Origin: Plakobranchus ocellatus | Taxonomy: Eukaryota; Mollusca; Gastropoda; Plakobranchidae | NCBI GenBank assembly: GCA_019648995.1 | Contig: BLXT01004186.1 | Coordinates: forward strand, 1,768,476-1,793,694 | DNA: 25,219 nt | Reading direction: 5' to 3' | Shown here: positions 11,201 to 23,200 of the stretch, in pieces | Numbering within the stretch: the first letter of the stretch is position 1 | Layout of the letters: each line of letters begins with the position of its first letter | Made by a program: the position numbers and the translations under genes | The notes under the pieces: model-generated | The model's input: the letters and a program-made list of their open reading frames with translations, nothing else | What the model was told of the DNA's origin: nothing | Database searches by the model: none

Positions 11201-14200
11201 TGTTGAAGTGAAGATTTGGAACCTTTTGAGAAGCTACATTCACAAAGGCATCCTTGTTTCTGTGTGCAGGTTTGCAATCATGCCAGGAAGCTTACAACCC
11301 ATATCCTAATGCTCTACTGTCCCTGAGGTTTGTTATGGAAGTGGGCAAGATAATCCTGGCTGACTCTCAGCTGGAACCTGGCGATATCAAGGAGGGTGAC
11401 CGCTTGCCTGAAGCTCCGAAACATAACCTGGAGGAACTGTCTCTGGTCAGATTTTGCAAATCTTGTTTCCTTTGTAAGCTTTACAAAAAATGTCCAGTGT
11501 CAATTTTTTTTGGACTAGCCAGCTTGGGGCTTGGACTTTTTTAAACTGAATAATATTTAACTGTCACTTCTCTTTTTTTTAAGTTGTGTAAATATCAGGG
11601 TTTTGTTTTTCTTTTATAAAAAAAATATTCATTAGAGTTTTCACCATCCATTGCGATATTGCCTGAATTTTTTTTTTTTTTTGTTGAGCATGTGAGATGA
11701 CTCTTGCCCCTTTCATTCTTTGCCTGGTAAAAGCTGATTGAATGCCCTTAATAAAGAAAATTAACATAAGTATCCTTTAGTAACATTCTTCACAGCGTCG
11801 CATCAGCGATTCTTTAGCTTTAAGACACCCTAGGCCGCATGGGGCCAAGGTGAACTCTAAGTAGGTCACCGGGTCGGGGTCATGCCCCTAGGTCAGGCCG
11901 AGGCCAAGAAGAATTGCTTCAATTTAATTGATAGCACAAATTTAATTTTGTCTGGGACAGTTACGTTTAAAAATTAATATTTGAAAACAACAACAGATGA
12001 ACGTCAATATACAAAACCAGTCATGTGAGAAAAAAAATAACTGATAGCTGTTCAATCAAATTAGTTACCTGCATTTTAATATGACGCTTTTCAGACATGA
12101 AAATTTAATTACTTAATATAATTGTAATGACCACAGGTAAAAAACTGCCGTGACGATTTGAAAAAGAAAAGGTGCAGATGAAAGCTAAAAGTAATGTGTG
12201 TAAACTCACGTAAAAATTACATCCTGCGCAGCAGAAATTCGCTAGTAATCCAAGATCAAATTCGTCAACCGACATTTATTATTATGAGATTCGATAGCAA
12301 AGCACAATGAAGAATATAACTTATGAATAAATAGCATTTTTTTTCTTTAAATAGGGATAAGCTGAAGTAGAGATGAATCACACTTAGAATTATCACAGCG
12401 TAGGAAGAAAATCATGAGAAATAAATATTATATTGAAAATAAATCACATTCCTTCTACATCTTTTCACTCTTTGTACATAACTGAGAGAATATGTTCAAC
12501 AAATGATTCGGTAGAATATGGCGAAGTTTTTGTTCTCTATTTATAATCCCACTTGCTCTAATTTTTCTAAATACGTTATTATTGGATGCGGGTTTCTGTC
12601 CCTCGCTCCCCAAGCAAGCTCAGTCCAAACGTGTAGTCTGAAATGTGCATAATGCAATGACTTTCTAATATTTGTTGTTTAGGTATTGTTTTGCCAGGGT
12701 ACAGTCTTTTGTATGTGGTCATGTAATTATTGATGAGTGTCTGGATTGCAAGGACTGACTGTTCTTGCTAAACTGTGTGCATGTCGTGACAGGTTTCGAA
12801 TAATGTTTCTTTCGACGTTTGGTTGACAATAATCGTCCGCAAGTGTGGCATACTTCATTAGTAAATTTAAGGTGCAAAGTGTTTGTATGCTCCATAATTT
12901 TTACTGTAACAAAAATTTGAAAACCTGTGTCCGGGGAAAAAATTAATATAAAATTGAGAACAGTTGCACGGGATATAAAATTTATATGACTGATAAAAAA
13001 GGAAATTTTTTAAAAGAGTAAAAAGGAAAGAAAAATTGTATGCCCACAGCCAGAACTTTGTAATCCTTAATTAATTATCACTATTCATGGCCCATAATGA
13101 GACGCACAGTGGATTTACACAGGTATCTAAATAAGCTTATTACAAGTACACTGTAAATATAAATCGCATCAAATTTTCGCTCAATGGCAAGAAGAGATGT
13201 TGAAGAATCCAATGGTGTAAGAAAACTAGGGATAGGATTGGAAGGAAAGCGGTTTAAAAGGTACAAATAAGTCAGTTTTTGCCGATTTTTACCGATTGCC
13301 GCATCAGTTACTGCATGCACCTGTTCACCCCGTTTGTCTAGGCAGCAGGCTAGACTTGACAGTGATTTATGAGCCTGACATGCCCACCGGGCCGGGTAGA
13401 GCAGAGCTTCGGCTGTCCCAACTAAAATATCAGTTTGAAGGGAAAATTCGACGCTGTGTCTTCTCAAAAGTTACCCTTTATTGTCAATTCCTTAACCATC
13501 TAAAGTTTTTCTTTGGATATCTAGTCAGACATCAATATTTTTAGGCTAGCTCTAGGATTATATATCAAGGCTGAGTAATTCCATTTTCAATAACAGAGTT
13601 TAAGAGCATTAAATAAAGAAGTAAAAAGAGAAATGTGTGATTCGAAATTCATGAGTAAGGCATCTTAAGGTGAAAACAACAGGTTTCAAATGTTTCATAA
13701 AACTATTTGTAAGTATTAAGATAGGCCATTCACTAGCTTAGTGGCTGGTTTAGCCCAGAAATGTGATAAGGGGCTGCGCATCTAAAAATGTATAGCCTAC
13801 TTGAAATTGTGTGCGTCTAACTCAATTTTGTATTTTGTATTTTATTCATATATTTATTTTTCTTTTTGTGTGAAGAAATGATAAAGAGCCATGTCTTGCT
13901 TACTCAGAAACTAATCTACCTCCTGTAATCCTGTAAGGTTGAGCTCTACCGGTAAACACCATTCGGACAAAGCTGGATAATGTCAGCTTTTCAAAACATT
14001 TGTCTTTATTCCCACAGGTGACAAGAGACCTCTATGAGAGGAAGCAGCCTGAGGACACTCGCTCAGTGCACAGTGGAGCCATCAGTAGTTCAGTCCACGA
14101 CCTCAGCCCCACACTGTGGCATGCCCTGGATGTGTGGCGTTGTACTAGTTCTGTGAGTGGGGGCCTACGTGATGCGCTTCGTGCTCTGGCACACTGTGGC

Positions 14201-17200
14201 CTAGGCCTGGCCAGTGAGACTTGGTATGTGATCTTAAGATTGTTATTGCTACACACATGCCATAGGTAGTTATAACACTTGATCTCAGAAAATCTAAGGA
14301 AAATAGGCTGCAATAATGAAGATATTCCAGTGACTGTTGATTTTAATGTATGATTAGTAAGATCTAGAAAATGATGTGAATATTGTGGACTGATACAATT
14401 CAATTGAAAATTTCTTTTGAAGAAATGTACAGAATTTTTCTTTCTTAACATAGAATGCAACCCGCAGAACCTGATGTTTGATGATTTAATACTTCTTGTA
14501 TCACAAATGTGTTCATGGAACTTGTTGCTCAGTTGCATACTTATAAGATAAACTCATATGACACTATTTGATGTGAGCTTAACCTTTTTGCACTTCCCAG
14601 TGTTAGAACAACCAGCACAAAACAGCCAAAGCTATTTAAAGAGATTTTTGTTGCAACATTCTTAATTTCTCTTCCTGCCACGGAAAATTATGGCTGAAAA
14701 ATTGGCCCTATGTTGCTTTTGGTTTGAAACCCTTATGCTGAAATATTATAGTTTCCAAAGATTTTAATATATAACGATCAGCCACTACTTGTGAGCCTAC
14801 TTGCTTAAAAATACCAATCCCCTTTTTAAACCTAACCAACAAGATGTGACATCAAACAGGCATTATCATTTGGTATACATGATATTTTCATATTCCTTTC
14901 ATCTCCCAAACACTAAATTGGGGAAAAGAAATATTGGAGATAAACAAAACTTATCAATAGAAAAAGTAATTTTTATTGAAATGTCATGAAAAGGAGATTG
15001 TTGATAACAATAATTGGGAATTTATTCTGAACCAGGTGTTTGACAGGCAGGCAAATAGATGGGTGCCAAAATTTGTCCTAATCTGTATATGTATAATGAG
15101 CTAGATCCTTTAAATTTATTTATGTGGAAAACTTTGGGGTCACCACAATGCTTATAACCACACTGCAGAGCAATGACATTTTAACATTTTGATATATATG
15201 AGGATTTGCAGGGGGAGAAAACAGCACTTGTGGTGTTACAGCACTCATGTACCTCTGTTTTAATCATATTGACGTATTGGCAATCATAACTGTGCATGCT
15301 ATCAAGTAAAATATATCTTGAGTTTTATGGCCTCTGATTACAAATCGATAAAACAAATTAAATAACTTACTAATGAACAGCTAAATTTGATGCTACAATT
15401 TATGTCATTGACTTTCATCGTGAGAAGCAAAGTTGAAGTTCTAATTTTATTGCCTATTTTTAAAGATTCATGAAGGCATTGATTTTTTTTTACCAATATA
15501 TGTATTATTATATAGTTTTCCTATCTCAATATGTTTGTACTGTAGGGTTGATGGCATGGTGGCTATCCAAATACTGGGTGAGACAGCTAAAACAAATTTG
15601 GCAGCTACAAAAGTTCTCCACAGATTGGCTCAGGGGCTGAAAACTACAGAGGATTTACTGACACCACCTTTAAGTAGTCGCAGTGGTAGATCAGGTATGT
15701 GTGAAGGTATTTTTTTAATGGAAAAAAGGAAGAGGAGGGGGAGGGGGGGAGGGTATTAGTGAAACTACTGTCTTTTAAAATGGTTCCAAAGAGGAACAAT
15801 TTTTTGAAATTTTACAAAGCCACCTTTATAAAAGATTTTTGTTCAGCTTTATAAAGAAAGTGTCTATTAATATGATCAACCCTTAAAGAATTCTTTTATT
15901 TGTAGGATTAAAAAGTACATCTTTTTTTTTCTTGTTTGAAAAATGAAACCTGTTTCCTAACATACTTTTTAATCATTTTTTTTTTATGTTTACCTGCGTA
16001 GCCACTAAAATAAAAAGTCATTATGGTGAGGGTTTACCTTTTTTTTTTTGGTGTTCAGATATGTTCAGTATATCCAGTGATGGGGATGAGGGAAAAGAGG
16101 GCATGAGCAGAGATATAATGCCTGATGTATATGATGACGATGATAATGGCAATGATGCTGATAGAGAGAACAACCAGAGGAGATCACAGGCAAGCATGTA
16201 CAGCTCAAAAGCTTCCCTGAGTGACATCTATGAGAGGAGTGAGGAAGGTGAGGCTGGAGACAAGCCCAGACTAGCTGGCAACAACACCAACAGCAGTGGA
16301 CACAGCAATAAATCTGAGGCTGGTTTGAGCAGTAAACATACTGATCCTGGCAGTGATCAGGTTGGTGATACAAGTGTCATAATGGGTTTGTGGGATTGTA
16401 CAAGGGAATAATATTAGAGTGAGTGAGAAATCAAAGATGAAGGATAAGAAATCTACACATACAAGCATCAGAATCTACACCTTTTTGAATTAGGGCAAAC
16501 AATTCTGTCTTAAGAAAGTCTGAGCAAAAGTGATTTAAATTATCAAAATAAACATGTAGATATGAGCATGACAAGAGAGGGAAAGACACACGTGCACAAA
16601 AACAGAAGCACCAGGAATACAGCAGGTTTAATTGGCTTTTGACACTTTTTGGGTGAAAGTGAAATTTCTCATGACAAGTCCAAATGAGTTGATGGTCAGA
16701 TTTTGAAGATAGTAAGTCTTTGTTAGATCAGGATGGCGTTATGGTAGCTATACAATAGTGAAGACTGAATACAGTTTACAATATATTGATTTTTTTATCA
16801 AGATATAGGTACTTATAAAGTTGTCAAAGCAAGTTTTAAAAAGAACCCTTGAAATAATTTTTCTTAATCCTGCTAATGTGACATCCAACTCATTAAACTA
16901 GTCTCGAGGCATTTTGTCCTCTGTTTTCCATATTCAAATAGTCTGTTAAAACAACTCCAAAGCAAGGAGCAGATGCAGATCAAGAAACGTCAGGAGAAGC
17001 AACTGGCAACATGAACAGAGAAGTTTCTTTTGATGAAGCGGCATTGCTTAAGACAAGCCTACCTCAACACAATCTGGAAACAAGACCTCAAGGTAACAAA
17101 CTGAAGAGGTGAAAATATAGCAGTGTGTACTTTTGAGGTGATTGGATGCTTTTTTCTCAAAATGAATTAGATCTTAGGCATATTATTGACTTAAGCTTCA

Positions 17201-20200
17201 CTTTCTTTTTGCTTGTGGTTTTTATAATTTTGTCTTGTTAGCAACATCCCTCTCATCTTCCCTTTTTACCTTTCTTTTCTTTTCTTATTCAGGAAACGAG
17301 ATCACTATGATGATTTATCTTTGCAGCTCATTGCAAATTCACTAAAAAAAAGTGAATCTTACTAATCAGTAAAAGAAGGGCATGCATACTTAGCAACGAA
17401 AGTCTATAAGTATATGAAAGAGAGTGAATCTGATATGGTATTTAATTGCACCTATAATGGTTTTGCAGCTTTTTTTTTTTTCAATTTTTCATGCAATAGC
17501 AGGCACACTTGATGTCTTCAACAAATAAATGTTTGTTCATAAGGGTGAAGAGCAACAGTTAAAATTTTAAAATCCAATTTCTTTCAATAGCAAGTGGAGG
17601 CTCCACACTTGGTGGCCATCGCAGTCAACAGGACACCAAACTAAGCAGCAGAAGTCTTGATCCAGGCCGTGGTACAGGCTGGAGGGCAGAGGTTGGGTCA
17701 GAGTTCAAAAGTGGACGGGCTTCAGATGCCAGCTCTGTGCAGACTTTCACCAACATGCCTGTAGGTGATAAAGCCATATTAAAAACCACAAGATGCTTAT
17801 CGCCATATTACATTGTTTGTGTATTGTATCTCACACACTCATGATAAGTTCTAGTTGTGGATAATTTTCCTTATCTTTATTCATAATTTTCTCTCTTATT
17901 TTTGCATTCAAGCAATTAAGTGACTTGGGGTGGTGACTTTACTTTTGCATTGAATCCTTTAGTTTGTCGCTTACACCTTACATCTTTTTTTTTAAGGGGA
18001 GCACAGCGTAGCATTTCGCCTTAAAAATTACATTTTAGTTCACGCTGCCGAGCCAAGCAGCCCCTAAACCTCCTGTGAGCTTAGGCGACTGAGACTTTTG
18101 TTATGATGCACCGGCCGCACCTAGGGTCATCAATCAGAGCCCGTACCTGAACAGAGATAATAGCCGTGTGCACACCCTAGTGCAATGGCCCGCCGCAATT
18201 TTGTAAAAAAATAGAAAATTCTCCTTCTTCATATCACAATATCTTCAAAACTACTCATAGTATCAAAATCGCTGTTTTTGGAATTATTTTCTTTACATCT
18301 TGTCTAAAACCCGATCTTGGGTTGGGAATCCTATCATAATATCTGTGAGTGTGATAAATGCATTTCTGAAGTCTTTATATCGTGAAATATTTTTACCTTT
18401 AATTCCGACTAGTTCGATTTAAATGTTAATTAATAAAAAACAGAACGTGCAATTTTCTTTTTTAAATATGTTTTCAAATCTATGAAAACCATAAATTTGA
18501 GTGATGTAAGTTTTTTTATGTAAGATGTGTTAATAAAGTTACAACTTTCGCTTATTTTCCTCCTATTCCATTCAGATATACTGTATTCATTATATTGTAG
18601 ACGTAGAGTTAGATAGTGTTATCCCTCCTTACCGTCACATTTTACTAGGAATCATTTTAAAACCAAATAAATTGTTAGAAGACGCAGCAGGCTATTTAGA
18701 CATACAAATAGCAACAAAAAGACACAAGTTCCTGATGCCTTTGGGGCAAACTTTGAGCAGACCTCACAGGCAATCCGTTCCTCATTGACAAAGCATGCAC
18801 CATCCAGATATTATTTAACCACCTTAACAATGCTTCCTCTTCTGTACTGTTCACAACGCCATATCTCACACAAAACCTATAGATCCCAGCTTTTTAACCA
18901 ACATACAAGCAGCAAAAGAAAATTACATGTCAATTTACAGAAGAATGTTTCCTCACAAAATCATTCCAAAACAACATTTACTTGAGAAACACTGCATTGG
19001 ACACATTAAAAAAAACATGTTCAGACTGGGCCTCCTTGGGAGCAGGGAACAGGAAACAGCCACCAAATGATTGCACACATAGAAAAACTTCGAGAACATG
19101 GCTTTACAAATCATCCTAAGAAACTACACCACATATTAACGACATACCTTCTACAAATCGCACCTGCTCTCCAGAGGGTCGGACAATTACTGTGATATAA
19201 TTAATATTTATCAAACTATGATAATTATTTGTATATCGTAATTTCATCTTCTATTTATTTTATTTTAAAATATACGTATTTGGATTATCAAGTAACAAAA
19301 TCATTCATATATCGCTGTACAAGTGATAATTACAACCTGTTATCGGCACGATAAAGAGTTAGCCTGGTCATGAATGGTGCTTGCAAAATTAGCAGTGATA
19401 TATGAACAATCGGCTCTCCTGTAAAAAGTTTTCCATCTAACCTAATGAAACTTGGTGAATGCAAATTAAACTATATATTTATCTTTGTCTTAAAATTTCA
19501 AAACAATTCAAGATTCCTGTTTTCTTTAAAAGGGCTCTAAATACATGCCTTTCATATATATTTATAATGCAATTAATACACTATTTTATAACCTGATTGC
19601 ACAATAACTATTTGAGGTATTGTTTTCATTCTTTCTCATGTATTATCTTTGTCTTGTGTATTTTTATACGTATAAAAAATTAGAGAATGTACTCTATTTA
19701 TCTTGTTCTACGATATCACAAAAACAAGCGTATAAACTTAATAAAACAGCGCCTGCATCGCGCCCGCCGGGACAACCTGACTTGACCTTTACCTGGCGAG
19801 GTCAGGTTACCGACACAGCGCGAGCCGACTGAACTAAAATAGCGATAATGCTGCGCTGTGGGAGGAGGACTGATTAACTTATTTTTAACAGTATGCTAAA
19901 CAAGTTTCAGCAAAATGTACCCAGATATCTTAACTTGTTTTCTCCTCCCTCTCCTCCTGTTCCTTTCCCTCCTCGCTTTTACCCCTCCATTCAGCTGTCA
20001 GATGTCCCAGGTCTCACAGGCTGGCATTGGGAGGTTGCCTTGACCTACACTGAGACCTTAGCAGACATTGTCCTGTATGGTAGCTCTGCTGTTATTCAGA
20101 AGTTTGCACTTGTAGGGATGGGCACTGCTTCTCAGAGCAGATCTGGTGCAGAGGGCTATAGCACTCTCAACATGGTCAGTGGACAACTAAACAGTGCTGG

Positions 20201-23200
20201 ACTTCTAGACTTGGCATTTTTCATTGCTCCACATGAGGCTAGTGATGGGGGTACGCATAATTTTACAAACCTGAAAATTCGTTTTGTACAAATAAAATAT
20301 ATGTATATATATTCTTTATCAACTCCAAATTTAAATCTCTTCTATTTTATGATTGCATTTGCTCCACTAAATTCATATTCAAAGACAAATTCTGTGAAGG
20401 AGGAAAATGATAGTTTAAAATCCCCAATGTATTTATGAAGATAAATAAACAAAACAACCCTTTAAAACTTTAAATTAAAAACAACATCTTGAAGAAAGAG
20501 CACAAACGTGAGAGAACCATAATTTTCTATAAATTTCCTCATTAATATCAACTAGGTCCCAACGATTGGAGCTGGCGCATCCGTTATGGTGCTATACGTG
20601 CCCTGGTGCGTGTTTGTCGCTGTCTGGAAGGTGATCAGGCAAGGGAAGGCCTGAGAACTGCAGCCTGGAACACTTTGCTTCGGGCAAATTCAAGGGAAAA
20701 AGATGGCCGTGTATTGGAGGCACTCAAAGTTGGACAGGTAAAGGCTCTCTGTTGATGTTGCAAAGCTGAGGAGCAAGTACTGAGACCTGATCTTTTATAC
20801 CTTTTTTTTTAAATTGTTTTCTTGACCCTAAAGCAAAAAAAGTGGTGCATTTTACATTAATGTGCTATCAGTATAAGCAGCTGTTTACAACAAGTTCCAA
20901 ACTTTTTCAGAATTAAAAGTGCAAATATTAAAAGGTTTATATGGTAGTCCAGTCAGGTGGAGAGACAAGAATGGGGAAGAAATTGATACGCTTCATAATG
21001 TAGAGATTAAAAGGAAAGAAAAGGTAGAAGGAAAAGAAGGAACTTGAAGTTGGTGTATGTGATGAAAAAAAAAAAGATCATCAGATATGCAAAAATCATT
21101 TCCTATTTTTTCTGAAAAATTTTTCTCCTAGTTTTGATTTTTCTTTTCATATATTTTGACCTTGTTGCTATACTTTGCTCATTTATTAAGAATGCCTTGT
21201 CCTTATCTGCATTGGATGGCTAAATCCACAACCTTATGCATATTTTTATTCTAAAAAGAATAGTTTAAATAATCATATCATATTTTCTTCCATGTTATTT
21301 TTTTGCAAATGTTATTAAAAGCAATATTTTTTTTTTTATAATTGAAAGAGGAACAGTTACCAAAAAGAAAATCATTATCTTTAACTTCCAAGATAGTTTC
21401 ATTAAGATGATTATACTACACATTGCATATTTGCAATAATATTGCTAGACCATAAATATGTCATCTTCTTTTATTATTCAAGAATGAAAGTATAAGCATT
21501 CAACATGGTTAGCACTAGATTAACAAAATGCATTTCTCTTTGCATACCTTAATCATCTAGGTTCACACTAACATTAGTAAACTGTTAGACTCGTCCCATC
21601 AAGAGCGACCCTCTTCCCTTGGAGCCCAGATAGCCAAAGGTTTGTCCCAGATCTATCTGCCCCCTATTCCTCCCCCATCCACTGCTGTTGTTGCTGCAAA
21701 GGCTGAGCCTAAACAGAGACCACGCCCAGTGCTGCGAGCTGCTCCGCCTGCTAAAGCAGTTACACAGCCTGTCAGGACTTCTCTTAAGTAAGTGAATAGA
21801 AAATTAGAACCAACCCTGCAATGAAAAAAATAGTTTTTATTGTCATGAAATTGGATTTACATTTCGATTTTGTAGGAATTGTAAAAACTTGTAACATCAA
21901 TACACATTATTTTACATTTAAAACACATGTCCAGAGGGTAATCATTGCTGAAAGAATGCAATCTATTTATCATTACAAGAGATTTGTGCATTAGTCTTGC
22001 ACTTATCTTTTAGAGAAGTTTTAGAATCTCAATTCTTTTTAATTCCTCTTGATATATGAAAAATGAGGTTCATTTGTAAGCAGTGGCAGAATTGATTGCA
22101 GGCTACATTTTTTGTGTTACTTCCTTTCTAATTAAAGGTCTTTTCCTTCCTTCAGTTATATCTATTATATTGGTTGAACAGATATAAATGCCTTGTTAAA
22201 TCATTTTTTTTCTTTTTGTTTTGGTAGTGTGCCAATTATGCCATGGCTCGTCAAGCAATGCGTTAGGAGACAGAGAGAAAGGAGACGTACATTAAAACCA
22301 ACCTTTTTTCTGTTTTTCTCCAGACAAGAACTCGAGCTAGCCACAGCTCTCTATGAACAGGCACCAGATTACAACACTAGGAAGACCTTTGATCTTCACA
22401 GGATTGTTGAAGACCAGGTGAAGCAATGTGATTTATTTAATGTTTACTATCAAATGTTCATTGCTCCCTAATTTTTTCCACAAATCTCATTTGAGATGTT
22501 TTGAAAAGCATCTTTTCTATTGTTGGCTGCTTTTATTCCCTTGTTTTAAAAAAAAGCAAATATGCCTTTATCTGAAGTAACAAAAAAAAAAAAAATAAGA
22601 TCTGAATTTTTGCACAAATCATGAGTGAATAATGTCTCCTATGGTAGTGCCAGAAAAATATTTTTAAATAGTTCTTTTCTTCCAAATCAATTAAATAAAA
22701 TCACTTTTTATAGATCAAATTATATGGTGTTTTTTTTTTTTACATAAAAGCTTAGTAACTGCACATTAGTTATAATGCCTTTGTCTGTCAATCGCAAATT
22801 TAAGCCATTCATTTAGTCATTTTACGCATGAATATATTAGGAAATCTAATATTTTCATCATGTATAGCTTTTGATCACTGTCACAGAAGTCTCAGACCTG
22901 CAGACTTAGTGACACTTTTTGAAAAATATGAATATTTCTAATATGCCATCTTGAATCAATGAACGTTTTGTTTCAACCAATTTTTACTTGAAGAAAAAAC
23001 AATGGAATTGAGTCGTAGAGCATACTATTTAAAAGTACCATTTTACTGCAGTTACTTTTAAAAAAAATTGAGACTTTGTAGAGTTTCTTTCATTGTGTAC
23101 TGTTTAAACATAAATACGCCTTTCAAAGTATTGCAAATACATGTATTATGATTTACCCAAAAACTTCTGTAATAATAGGCTTCTGAAAAGTGTTTTCAAA

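Larger units (their letters stand above)
11791..13458 (-). mobile_element. Decayed Chapaev/CMC-like DNA transposon A in intron 7
   Basis: The element starts CACAGCGTCGCATCAGCG and ends CGACGCTGTG. It is flanked by a perfect 4-bp duplication, TCTT (11787-11790 and 13459-13462). Its terminal ~50 bp resemble those of element B in intron 12 end for end. A transposase remnant lies on the minus strand (12455-12770), so the element is antisense to TMEM232. Its 1668 bp are too short for an intact transposase of this type, and the ORF is frameshifted. CAC termini with 4-bp duplications fit Chapaev-type elements as I recall them; Transib and RAG-like elements normally make 5-bp duplications. Confidence 0.8.
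18002..19860 (+). mobile_element. Decayed Chapaev/CMC-like DNA transposon B in intron 12
   Basis: The element starts CACAGCGTAGCATTTCGCC and ends GCTGCGCTGTG. A perfect 4-bp duplication GGAG flanks it (17998-18001 and 19861-19864). The left 52 bp match the right end of element A in reverse complement, including a shared ATTTTAGTT block. The right end matches the left end of A. A transposase remnant is on the plus strand, so both ends and coding direction agree that A and B are inverted relative to each other. It is 1859 bp with no intact ORF. Confidence 0.82.

Noticed and set aside
13081..13467. 128-codon minus-strand open frame inside element A
   Set aside because: It overlaps the terminal repeat, does not continue the transposase frame and shows no recognisable homology.
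14032..14538. 168-codon minus-strand open frame
   Set aside because: Antisense shadow of TMEM232 exon 8 extended into the intron; no homology of its own.
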